Position numbers and translations under genes: made by a program. A stretch of 6,281 nt of DNA, taken from Chitinophagaceae bacterium (lineage in GTDB: Bacteria > Bacteroidota > Bacteroidia > Chitinophagales > Chitinophagaceae). Each line of letters opens with the position of its first letter. The first letter of the stretch is position 1. A model generated the notes under the pieces. That model did no database searches. It had not been told where the DNA came from and was given only the letters and a program-made list of their open reading frames with translations. The DNA lies in assembly GCA_003509845.1 (NCBI GenBank), contig DOMR01000247.1:1-6281 (forward strand), written 5' to 3'. Positions 1 to 6,051 of this stretch are shown piece after piece.

Positions 1-36
1 TATTGATTATCAATGATTTAGAGTAATTACTAGCCA

Positions 37-57
37 ATATATATAGACTATATATAT
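37..57. repeat. AT-rich perfect palindrome
   Basis: Ten-base arms ATATATATAG (37-46) and CTATATATAT (48-57) surround a single A. It lies just beyond the fusA terminator. A second small palindrome, ATTGAT-T-ATCAAT, is at 2-14. Both could be protein-binding sites or simply low-complexity DNA; the gene to the left is outside the window. Confidence 0.4.
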
Positions 58-63
58 GAATAC

Positions 64-95
64 AAAACCCTGCTCGATAAATCGAGCAGGGTTTT
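64..95 (-). terminator. Intrinsic terminator downstream of fusA, potentially bidirectional
   Basis: A perfect inverted repeat: 14-nt arms at 64-77 and 82-95 around a TAAA loop. The GC-rich part (CCCTGCTCGA / TCGAGCAGGG) is flanked on both sides by four A or T residues inside the arms, so transcripts from either strand end in a stem followed by a short U-tract. For the minus strand it lies about 60 nt after the fusA stop and is the likely main terminator of that unit. Bidirectional design would also suit a convergent gene beyond the left edge. Confidence 0.88.
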
Positions 96-109
96 AAAAT
101 AATAAGAGC

Positions 110-156
110 GTTCTTTTCTAAGCCTTTAAATTTCAATAAAAGGCTTGGAAAAGAAC
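110..156 (-). terminator. Large stem-loop starting at the fusA stop codon
   Basis: Inverted repeat with outer 9-bp arms 110-118 and 148-156 (GTTCTTTTC / GAAAAGAAC), one mismatch (119/147), then inner 8-bp arms 120-127 and 139-146 (AAGCCTTT / AAAGGCTT) around an 11-nt loop. The last G of the fusA TAG codon (156) is the first base of the stem. The transcript downstream lacks a clean U-run, so it is a weaker terminator than the hairpin at 64-95; it may protect the mRNA 3' end or act in tandem. Confidence 0.55.
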
Positions 157-2306
157 TATTCATCATCTTTCACCTTGCCTTTGTTCTTCGCCATCACCTC
201 TTCCGCGATATTGTTCGGCGCTGGGTTGTAGTGACTAAACTCCATCGTTGAAGTTGCACGACCAGAACTTAATGAACGTAATTGCGTTACATATCCAAAC
301 ATTTCGCTCAAAGGCACTTTCGCTTTAATAACTTGTAAGTTACCGCGGCTATCCATACCTTCTAACATTCCACGACGACGGTTTAAGTCACCGGTAACAT
401 CTCCCATGTATTGGTCTGGTGTAACTACTTCCACTTTCATGATCGGCTCTAATAAAGTAGGCTTCGCTTTTTTACCTGCATTTCTGAAGGCTGCTTTTGC
501 ACACAATTCAAATGACATTGAATCAGAATCCACATCATGGTAGCTACCATCCGTAACACGCACTTTCATGTTGTTCACTGGATAACCTGCTAAAACACCC
601 TGTGTCATTGAAGTTTCAAAACCTTTATTAATTGCAGGAATAAATTCTTTTGGAATAGATCCTCCGAAAATATCATTTACAAATTGGAAATGCTTGTCTT
701 TATTTTCAGTTAACCATTCTGTATCTGCTGGTCCAATTTCAAATTCAATATCCGCAAACTTACCACGACCACCTGATTGCTTTTTCAACACTTCACGGTG
801 CTCGATCATTTTACCGAATGACTCTTTGTATGCTACCTGCGGATTACCTTGGTTAATTTCTACTTTAAATTCACGACGCATACGATCTACAATAATCTCA
901 AGGTGTAACTCACCCATTCCTGATAAAATTGTTTGACCAGTATCTTCGTCTGTTTTAACACGTAAAGTAGGATCTTCCTCTACTAATTTAGCAATTGCCA
1001 TACCCATTTTATCAACGTCAGCTTGCGTCTTAGGCTCAACTGCTACAGAGATAACGGGTTCTGGGATAAACATATTTTCAAGAACAATTGGATGATCTTC
1101 ATCACACAATGTATCTCCTGTTTTAATTTCTTTAAATCCAACCGCTGCTGCGATATCACCTGCTTCGATAAAATCGATTGGGTTTTGTTTGTTCGCAAAC
1201 ATTTTCATGATACGAGAAATACGCTCGTTCTTTCCGCTACGCATATTCTTAACATAAGAACCTGCATCCAAGTGACCAGAATAACATCTGAAGAACGCCA
1301 AACGTCCAACGAAAGGATCGGTCATGATTTTAAACGCCAATGCAGCAAATGGTTCTTTTGCATTTGGTTTACGGTAAACTTTTTCTCCAGTATCAGGATT
1401 TGTTCCTTCTGTATCATCTACATCCACTGGTGAAGGCAAGTAACGACAAACCGCATCTAATGCAGTTTGTACCCCTTTATTTTTAAATGAAGATCCGCAC
1501 ATCATTGGAACGATACTTAAATCGATCGTTGCTTTACGAATGGCTTCATGTACTTCGTCTTCAGAAATAGAATCAGGATTTTCAAAAAACTTCTCCATTA
1601 ATTTATCATCGTATTCTGCTACGGCTTCAATTAATTGCGCTCTCCAATAATCCACATCTTCTTTCATATCATCAGGAATCGGATTCTCTACATACGTCAT
1701 ACCTTCTGTAGCATCATCCCAAATAATTGCTTTCATTCTGATTAAATCCACCACACCAGTAAAATGATCTTCAGCACCAATGGGTAATTGTAATGGCACC
1801 GCTTTTGCACCTAACATTTCTCTTACTTGTGTTACCACCATTAAGAAATCTGCACCCGCACGATCCATTTTGTTTACAAATCCAATACGTGGTACCTTAT
1901 AACGATTCGCTTGACGCCATACTGTTTCAGATTGTGGTTCAACACCATCCACTGCTGAAAACAATGCAATCAAACCATCCAATACACGCATAGAACGCTC
2001 TACCTCTACGGTAAAATCCACGTGACCTGGAGTATCAATGATATTGAAATAATAATCTTTAGTATTCGCATCTTTTTTTCCTAATGTAGTCGGAAACTGC
2101 CATTGGCAACTTACCGCTGCAGAAGTAATTGTGATACCTCTTTCTTTTTCTTGCTCCATCCAATCCGTTGTTGCAGCACCATCATGTACTTCACCAATTT
2201 TGTGAATCATACCAGTGTAACGCAAGATACGTTCTGTGGTAGTTGTTTTACCTGCGTCAATGTGCGCAGCAATACCAAAGTTCCTTTGTAATTTTAAATC
2301 CGCCAT
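156..2306 (-). CDS. fusA: Elongation factor G (translocase GTPase), EF-G1 type
   Basis: EF-G is the ribosomal GTPase that drives tRNA-mRNA translocation and, with RRF, ribosome recycling; it is cytosolic. The 716-residue product has all GTPase motifs: G1 AHIDAGKTT at 14-22, switch I/G2 RGITIT at 56-61, G3 DTPGH at 91-95 with the catalytic His95, G4 NKMD at 145-148 and G5 GSS near 271-273. Domain II spans about 315-420, III 425-500, IV 505-625 and V 625-705; the domain IV tip keeps DGSYHD (586-591). The start at 2306 (MADLKLQRNFG) is chosen because family members begin there. The frame stays open to an ATG at 2351, but that adds 15 unconserved residues and lies only about 17 nt from the predicted transcription start. 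No Shine-Dalgarno is visible, as is normal in Bacteroidota. The loop between switch I and G3 is several residues longer than in E. coli. Intact G motifs and proximity to rpsL-rpsG argue for the housekeeping paralogue. Confidence 0.98.
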   Translation of the reverse strand: MADLKLQRNFGIAAHIDAGKTTTTERILRYTGMIHKIGEVHDGAATTDWMEQEKERGITITSAAVSCQWQFPTTLGKKDANTKDYYFNIIDTPGHVDFTVEVERSMRVLDGLIALFSAVDGVEPQSETVWRQANRYKVPRIGFVNKMDRAGADFLMVVTQVREMLGAKAVPLQLPIGAEDHFTGVVDLIRMKAIIWDDATEGMTYVENPIPDDMKEDVDYWRAQLIEAVAEYDDKLMEKFFENPDSISEDEVHEAIRKATIDLSIVPMMCGSSFKNKGVQTALDAVCRYLPSPVDVDDTEGTNPDTGEKVYRKPNAKEPFAALAFKIMTDPFVGRLAFFRCYSGHLDAGSYVKNMRSGKNERISRIMKMFANKQNPIDFIEAGDIAAAVGFKEIKTGDTLCDEDHPIVLENMFIPEPVISVAVEPKTQADVDKMGMAIAKLVEEDPTLRVKTDEDTGQTILSGMGELHLEIIVDRMRREFKVEINQGNPQVAYKESFGKMIEHREVLKKQSGGRGKFADIEFEIGPADTEWLTENKDKHFQFVNDIFGGSIPKEFIPAINKGFETSMTQGVLAGYPVNNMKVRVTDGSYHDVDSDSMSFELCAKAAFRNAGKKAKPTLLEPIMKVEVVTPDQYMGDVTGDLNRRRGMLEGMDSRGNLQVIKAKVPLSEMFGYVTQLRSLSSGRATSTMEFSHYNPAPNNIAEEVMAKNKGKVKDDE

Positions 2307-2373
2307 ATTAGGGTTGTTTATTTTTAAATTTTTCGGAGAAACAGCTTCCAAAAAAGCCTATTTTTCCGAGGCG
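2307..2373 (-). promoter_or_regulatory. fusA 5' leader with weak stem potential
   Basis: The predicted leader of about 60 nt has complementary segments TCGGA (minus strand, 2369-2365) and TCCGA (2337-2333), extendable by three A-T pairs after one mismatch, with A/T-rich DNA and no Shine-Dalgarno before the ATG at 2306. The stem is short, so this may simply be an unstructured leader; no known riboswitch or ribosomal-protein site is recognised. Confidence 0.25.
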
Positions 2374-2408
2374 CAAAGTTAATGATATTAGTAATTGAAT
2401 GAATCAAT
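2374..2408 (-). promoter_or_regulatory. Probable fusA promoter
   Basis: On the minus strand TAACTTTG at 2381-2374 matches the -7 consensus TAnnTTTG exactly and shares the wider sequence CATTA-x-CTTTGC with the rpsL promoter. The upstream box is weak: ATTG at 2408-2405 with a 23-nt spacer, longer than the usual 19-21. Its position downstream of the rpsG terminator and about 70 nt before the fusA ATG supports real function. A transcript would start near 2368. Confidence 0.65.
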
Positions 2409-2487
2409 CTTGGCATATTTTTCCATAAACTAATTTTCGAAGCTAATTAAGGGCAGAATTTAGGCCAGAATCCTGGGTTTTGGGCAT

Positions 2488-2516
2488 AAAAAAACCCCAA
2501 CAAATTGTTGGGGTTT
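2488..2516 (-). terminator. Strong intrinsic terminator between rpsG and fusA
   Basis: Perfect 12-nt arms at 2492-2503 and 2505-2516 (AAACCCCAACAA / TTGTTGGGGTTT). In RNA the realistic fold is a GC-rich stem with a 5-nt loop. On the minus strand the stem runs directly into seven T residues (complement of 2488-2494). It begins 22 nt after the rpsG stop codon. On the plus strand only three T residues follow, so the direction is minus. Confidence 0.92.
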
Positions 2517-2538
2517 GAATATTATTTGATCGCAGGGC

Positions 2539-3006
2539 TTACACTTTAAAGTGAGAGAAAGCCTTATTGGCTTCCGCCATACGATGTGTATCTTCTTTCT
2601 TTTTGAATGCACCACCTTCACCTTTTGTAGCTGCAACAATTTCATTCGCTAATTTGTCAGCCATTGTTTTACCATTACGCTCACGGCTAAAACGTACCAA
2701 CCACTTCATGCTTAACGAAATTTTACGATCGCCACGAACCTCTGCTGGAATTTGGAAAGTTGCACCACCAATACGACGGCTACGAACTTCAACCGCAGGT
2801 GTTACATTCGCAACAGCTCTCTTCCACATTTCATAACCATCTTCGTTAGTGAATTTTGCAACTTTTTCTAAAGCATCATAAAATATTTTATAAGCAGTAG
2901 TTTTTTTGCCATCCAACATAATGTTGTTGATGAAACGAGTAACCAATACATCGTTGAAACGAGGATCTGGTGCTAATGGAATTTTTTTAGGTTGTGCTTT
3001 ACGCAT
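2539..3006 (-). CDS. rpsG: 30S ribosomal protein S7
   Basis: S7 is a primary 16S rRNA-binding protein of the 30S head that nucleates assembly of the 3' domain and lies near the E site. The 155-residue length is standard for the family. Visible landmarks are the basic N-terminus with LAPDPRFND (11-19), the helix region NIMLDGKKTTAYKIF (28-42), the beta-hairpin region VEVRSRRIGGATFQIP (72-87) that contacts rRNA, and the C-terminal helix with KKEDTHRMAEANKAFSHF (136-153). It follows rpsL with a 31-nt gap on the same strand and is presumably co-transcribed with it. A strong terminator stands 22 nt after its stop codon, so most transcription from the rpsL promoter should stop before fusA. In E. 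coli S7 represses its own operon by binding mRNA in the rpsL-rpsG gap; here that gap is only 31 nt and shows no obvious S7-site mimic. Confidence 0.98.
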   Translation of the reverse strand: MRKAQPKKIPLAPDPRFNDVLVTRFINNIMLDGKKTTAYKIFYDALEKVAKFTNEDGYEMWKRAVANVTPAVEVRSRRIGGATFQIPAEVRGDRKISLSMKWLVRFSRERNGKTMADKLANEIVAATKGEGGAFKKKEDTHRMAEANKAFSHFKV

Positions 3007-3037
3007 GTCGAAGTATTAATTAGTTTGTTAGTTGTAA

Positions 3038-3418
3038 TTATTTTTTTGCTTTTTCTTTCTTAGTACCATATTTAGAACGAGACTGCTTACGGTCTTTAAC
3101 ACCTGCAGTATCTAAACTACCACGAACAATATGATAACGTACTCCTGGTAAATCCTTAACACGACCACCACGGATTAAAACGATACTATGTTCTTGTAAG
3201 TTGTGACCCTCACCTGGTATGTATGCGATAACTTCAATCTTGTTTGTCAAACGCACTTTGGCTACTTTACGTAACGCAGAGTTAGGTTTTTTAGGTGTAG
3301 TTGTATACACTCTAGTACAAACGCCACGACGCTGAGGACATGCGTCCAAAGCTCTTGATTTACTTTTAGCCCTGATGATCTCACGGCCTTTTCTCACTAA
3401 TTGCTGAATGGTAGGCAT
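3038..3418 (-). CDS. rpsL: 30S ribosomal protein S12
   Basis: S12 sits at the 30S decoding centre and affects accuracy and streptomycin response. The 126-residue product is close to the usual 124 and nearly collinear with E. coli S12: N-terminal extension MPTIQQLVRKG, CPQRRGVCTRVYTTTPKKPN (27-46), GEGHNLQEHS (69-78), and RGGRVKDLPGVRYH (83-96). Counting the initiator Met, Lys43 and Lys88, the two lysines most often replaced in streptomycin-resistant mutants, are wild type, so no classical rpsL resistance allele is present. Asp89 of KDLPG is the residue that carries the methylthio modification in E. coli. The C-terminal tail is Lys-rich (KKEKAKK). It is the first gene of the rpsL-rpsG unit, with a canonical Bacteroidota promoter about 50 nt upstream of its ATG. 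Confidence 0.98.
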   Translation of the reverse strand: MPTIQQLVRKGREIIRAKSKSRALDACPQRRGVCTRVYTTTPKKPNSALRKVAKVRLTNKIEVIAYIPGEGHNLQEHSIVLIRGGRVKDLPGVRYHIVRGSLDTAGVKDRKQSRSKYGTKKEKAKK

Positions 3419-3465
3419 TTATTATGCTGTTTTGTTCAATTTCGGTTTATAAAAAATTCGGACGG

Positions 3466-3496
3466 CAAAGGTAATGTTCGTTAACCAAATACCAAA
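3466..3496 (-). promoter_or_regulatory. Bacteroidota-type promoter of rpsL-rpsG
   Basis: Read on the minus strand, TTTG at 3496-3493 is followed by a 19-nt spacer and TACCTTTG at 3473-3466, an exact match to the Bacteroidota housekeeping consensus TTTG-N19-TAnnTTTG. The start of transcription should fall a few bases downstream, near 3460, giving a leader of about 40 nt before the rpsL ATG at 3418. Confidence 0.85.
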
Positions 3497-3515
3497 ATGT
3501 TTATTTGCTAATTTT

Positions 3516-3568
3516 AAAAAAAGACCCCAAATCGCCTTAAAAGAGGCAAAATTCTCCCTTTGGTCTTT
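3516..3568 (-). terminator. Intrinsic terminator downstream of ilvE
   Basis: Outer arms 3520-3526 and 3562-3568 (AAAGACC / GGTCTTT) form 7 bp; AAA/TTT pairing can extend it past a two-base CC bulge, and an internal GCCT/AGGC pair can form a small inner hairpin. On the minus strand the stem ends in seven T residues (complement of 3516-3522). It separates ilvE from the rpsL promoter just downstream. Confidence 0.75.
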
Positions 3569-3596
3569 CAAAATAGGCTGATTTTCAGTTATTTAT

Positions 3597-4658
3597 TTAC
3601 AATTTAGTCAACCAACCATGGGTGTCAGGTATATTTCCCATTCTTACATCATTCAAATGTTTTTTAAGCGCCGGTGCCACTTTTAAAGCTGCAACATCAA
3701 AATCCATTACATAATCTTCATGTGCCAATTTAGATATATAGGAAACAACTGCCGCAGTTCCTACCCCAAATACTTCTTGAAATAACCCTTTTTTATGCGC
3801 TTCTATTATTTCTGTAACTGCTAAATTTCTCTCTTCCACTTCATAGCCCATATCTCTTAATAAAATGATAACACTATTACGCGTTACCCCTTTTAATACA
3901 GTACCCCTTTCAACACTTGGTGTAATTACTTTTCCATCAATCACAAACATTACATTCATCATACCCACTTCCTCTACAAATTTATGTTCAATAGCATCGG
4001 TCCATAAAACTTGATCATACCCTTTTTCTTGCGCCAATGCAACCGGATATAAACTTCCACCATAGTTTCCGCCATTCTTTGCAAAACCAACACCACCAGG
4101 GGTTGCACGTGTATACTTTTGTTCAATTAAAATTTTCATGGGTGCAGAAAAATAAGGTCCGCTAGGGCCTAAAATAATCATGAACTTATAAGTAAGTGAA
4201 GGACGCACCCCTAAAAAAGGATCCGTTGCAATCATGAATGGACGAATATATAAGGACGCTTCTGGTATGTTCGGAATCCAATCTTTTTCTAATGCAACCA
4301 ATTGTTTCATTCCATCCATAAATAACCAATCCGGAACTGTTGGCATTTGCATTCTTTCGGCAGAAGTATTAAAACGTATAAAATTTTGATCAGGTCTGAA
4401 AATGGCTACTTCCCCTTTATCGTTTTTAAAAGCTTTGATACCTTCAAAAATGGTTTGTCCATAATGAAGTGCCGCTGATGATGGATCCAAGGACAAAGGT
4501 TGAAACTTTTTAATGACTGCATTTTTCCAAGCGCCATCACTATATTCCGCCTCCAACATATAATTGGTAAAGCTTTTACCAAAAGAAAAATTATTGGGGT
4601 CAAAATGATTTAAATCTTTTACTGGGATTTCTATAACTGGAATGGATTGTGCGCTCAT
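3597..4658 (-). CDS. ilvE: Branched-chain amino acid aminotransferase (class IV PLP enzyme)
   Basis: This enzyme transfers the amino group between glutamate and the 2-oxo acids of valine, leucine and isoleucine, the last biosynthetic and first catabolic step for these amino acids. The 353-residue length matches the larger BCAT type II group, like eukaryotic BCATs, rather than the roughly 310-residue E. coli form. Key features are HYGQTIFEGIKAF (65-77), YIRPFMIATDPFLGV (137-151), the PLP-lysine segment GGVGFAKNGGNYGGSL with Lys194 as the Schiff-base lysine, the family signature starting EEVGMMNVMFV (229-239), GVTRNSVIIL (257-266) and the phosphate-binding GVGTAAVVS (298-306). The ATG at 4658 fits the family N-terminus. 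It is monocistronic here: divergent from the HolD-like/rdgB pair and closed by a terminator before the rpsL promoter. No leader peptide or attenuator is visible in the short upstream region. Confidence 0.95.
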   Translation of the reverse strand: MSAQSIPVIEIPVKDLNHFDPNNFSFGKSFTNYMLEAEYSDGAWKNAVIKKFQPLSLDPSSAALHYGQTIFEGIKAFKNDKGEVAIFRPDQNFIRFNTSAERMQMPTVPDWLFMDGMKQLVALEKDWIPNIPEASLYIRPFMIATDPFLGVRPSLTYKFMIILGPSGPYFSAPMKILIEQKYTRATPGGVGFAKNGGNYGGSLYPVALAQEKGYDQVLWTDAIEHKFVEEVGMMNVMFVIDGKVITPSVERGTVLKGVTRNSVIILLRDMGYEVEERNLAVTEIIEAHKKGLFQEVFGVGTAAVVSYISKLAHEDYVMDFDVAALKVAPALKKHLNDVRMGNIPDTHGWLTKL

Positions 4659-4758
4659 GTGATACTTTTAAGAGAATGAATTACAAAGAAACGAAAAAAA
4701 CAAAAACTTACAAGTGTTATTTTTCCATTTGCCCCAATTCAATTAATTTTCCAACCGA
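4659..4758. promoter_or_regulatory. Divergent promoter region between ilvE and the HolD-like gene
   Basis: This 100-nt A/T-rich gap must hold promoters for both directions. For ilvE (minus) a possible pair is CTTG at 4714-4711, 19-nt spacer, TTTCTTTG at 4691-4684, which has the TTTG of the -7 box but not the TA. For the plus strand the nearest match is TCCATTTG at 4724-4731, one base off the consensus and lacking an upstream TTTG at the right spacing. Neither is strong; no operator palindrome is seen. Confidence 0.35.
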
Positions 4759-5457
4759 ATGAGCACTGAAAAAACCATCTTACCTAATTCCGTATTAGTT
4801 TCTTTATACAAAGATACTTTGGTCCTGCCTGAATTAGCCAAAAAAAAACCAGAAATTATTCCCAATCCGTTGGTTTCACCCATTGCGCAAACTTCTAGCA
4901 ATAAAGTTGCCGCTGTAACAACTTCCATGGATCTGCCAGCAGCAAATTTGGATACACAAGCAACTACTATAGCTGCTCCATCAGCGAGCATGCATGTTCA
5001 AATTGAAGCTGATAAGGATAACAATAATACAACGAACGAACCCATTAAAGAGTTAGGTCAAATCAAATATTTAGGCGAACATTTAAAACAAGTGACCATT
5101 ATTGTGAAAGATGAATTAGCCGTTTATTTAAATGAGAACGATTTGACTTTGTTATCCTCCATATTAAGCGCCTGCAAATTAACTTTAGCAGATATCGCTT
5201 TAATTAATGTCGCACAACAAAAATTAAGTTTGCACGAAATACTAAATGTATTACCCTCTAAGTTGGTGATTATATTTGATGTAAGTAGTACAACATTAAA
5301 AATAAAACTTCCGACTACTTTGTATAAGTCCATTCAATTAGGCGATACTTATTTATTATTTAGCAACTCCTTATCATTAATGCAAGGTGGAGATCAATCA
5401 GCAAAATTAGAAAAGGGGAAATTATGGGCGATACTTAAATCTCTTTTTCAACTGTAA
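4759..5457 (+). CDS. Uncharacterised protein; possible divergent DNA polymerase III psi (HolD)-like protein
   Basis: I do not recognise this from a named family with certainty. The 232-residue product has three parts: a short N-terminal segment (about 8-35, with SVLVSLYKDTLVLPE), a polar low-complexity stretch rich in Ala, Thr, Asn and Pro (about 36-95), and a compact alpha/beta core (about 100-232). The core shows hydrophobic strands at VTIIV (112-116), IALIN (146-150) and KLVIIFDV (168-175), a helix ILSACKLTLAD (135-145), strand DTYLLFS (196-202) and an ending KLWAILKSLF (221-230). This order, including the final K-x-L-W-like helix, resembles the psi subunit HolD, whose E. coli member ends its core with RAALWQQI. 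That assignment is inference by eye; the sequence is far from E. coli HolD. No signal peptide or membrane helix is seen. An in-frame TAA at 4744-4746 makes the ATG at 4759 the furthest upstream ATG start. rdgB follows after 3 nt. Confidence 0.85.
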   Translation: MSTEKTILPNSVLVSLYKDTLVLPELAKKKPEIIPNPLVSPIAQTSSNKVAAVTTSMDLPAANLDTQATTIAAPSASMHVQIEADKDNNNTTNEPIKELGQIKYLGEHLKQVTIIVKDELAVYLNENDLTLLSSILSACKLTLADIALINVAQQKLSLHEILNVLPSKLVIIFDVSSTTLKIKLPTTLYKSIQLGDTYLLFSNSLSLMQGGDQSAKLEKGKLWAILKSLFQL

Positions 5458-5460
5458 CAA

Positions 5461-6051
5461 ATGACTACTTTAATTTTTGCAACGAATAACGTACATAAGG
5501 TTTCAGAGATACAATCCTTACTCCCAAAGGATATTAATGTAATCACTTTACAACAAGCTGGAATAAATATTGACATTCCTGAACCCTATGATACCTTACA
5601 GGAAAATGCAAATACAAAAGCTAAAACAATTTTCGAAATCACAAAACAAAATTGCTTTAGTGAAGATACTGGACTTGAAATTGACGCACTAAATGGTGCC
5701 CCTGGTGTGCATAGCGCAAGATACGCTAGCGAAGATCGAAATTTTAATGCGAATATTGAAAAGGTATTAACCAATTTAAAAAATATTGAAAACAGAACTG
5801 CCCAATTCAGAACCGTGATTTGTTTGATCTGGGAACAAAAGGAATATTATTTTGAAGGCGTTTGCCGAGGTCATATTGCCGAACAGAATTCAGGTACTGC
5901 AGGTTTTGGATATGATCCCATTTTTATTCCGGAAGGGGCTACTAAAAGTTTTGCCACCATGACGATGGATGAAAAAAATACCTATAGTCACCGACAAAAA
6001 GCAGTCACCCAACTTTTTTCTTTTTTACAATCCATCAATAAGGTAAATTAA
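5461..6051 (+). CDS. rdgB: Non-canonical purine NTP pyrophosphatase (RdgB/HAM1, XTP/dITP diphosphatase)
   Basis: The enzyme hydrolyses dITP, ITP and XTP to monophosphate plus pyrophosphate and so keeps deaminated purines out of DNA and RNA. The 196 residues match the normal family length. Motifs in order: N-terminal FATNNVHKVSEI (6-17) with the conserved Asn and Lys, TLQENANTKA (45-54) with Glu48, the SEDTGLEIDALNGAPGVHSARYA segment (67-89) with Asp69 as the expected general base/metal ligand, GFGYDPIFIPEG (148-159) for base recognition, and SHR (176-178). Nothing essential is missing; the usual acidic-Gly turn before the ENA motif reads EPYDT. It lies 3 nt behind the HolD-like gene, so the two are almost certainly co-transcribed and perhaps translationally coupled. 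Its TAA overlaps the stop of the convergent aroE. Confidence 0.96.
   Translation: MTTLIFATNNVHKVSEIQSLLPKDINVITLQQAGINIDIPEPYDTLQENANTKAKTIFEITKQNCFSEDTGLEIDALNGAPGVHSARYASEDRNFNANIEKVLTNLKNIENRTAQFRTVICLIWEQKEYYFEGVCRGHIAEQNSGTAGFGYDPIFIPEGATKSFATMTMDEKNTYSHRQKAVTQLFSFLQSINKVN

Noticed and set aside
1023..1433. Plus-strand 136-codon open frame antisense to fusA
   Set aside because: It lies wholly inside a strongly conserved gene, is rich in Cys, Phe, Ile and Trp as expected from antisense reading, and shows no family motif or promoter.
2307..2351. Upstream in-frame ATG at 2351 that would lengthen EF-G by 15 residues
   Set aside because: The added residues (beginning MEAVSPKN) are not like any EF-G N-terminus, the conserved protein starts at MADLKLQRNFG, and the predicted transcription start would leave only about 17 nt of leader.
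2460..2645. Minus-strand 61-codon open frame over the end of rpsG and the terminator
   Set aside because: It is a frame-shifted read of rpsG that continues through the terminator hairpin; no independent start signal or recognisable product.
3007..3037. Possible S7-type autoregulatory site between rpsL and rpsG
   Set aside because: The gap is only 31 nt and A/T-rich, with no stem that mimics the 16S rRNA S7 site.
4659..4758. Attenuator or leader peptide for ilvE
   Set aside because: The region upstream of the ilvE ATG is short, with no small frame rich in Ile/Val/Leu codons and no terminator/antiterminator hairpins.
4743..4991. Minus-strand 82-codon open frame across the start of the HolD-like gene
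   Set aside because: It overlaps the plus-strand gene antisense and reaches into its upstream region, with composition typical of a shadow frame; the plus-strand frame is longer, has a structured core and is coupled to rdgB.
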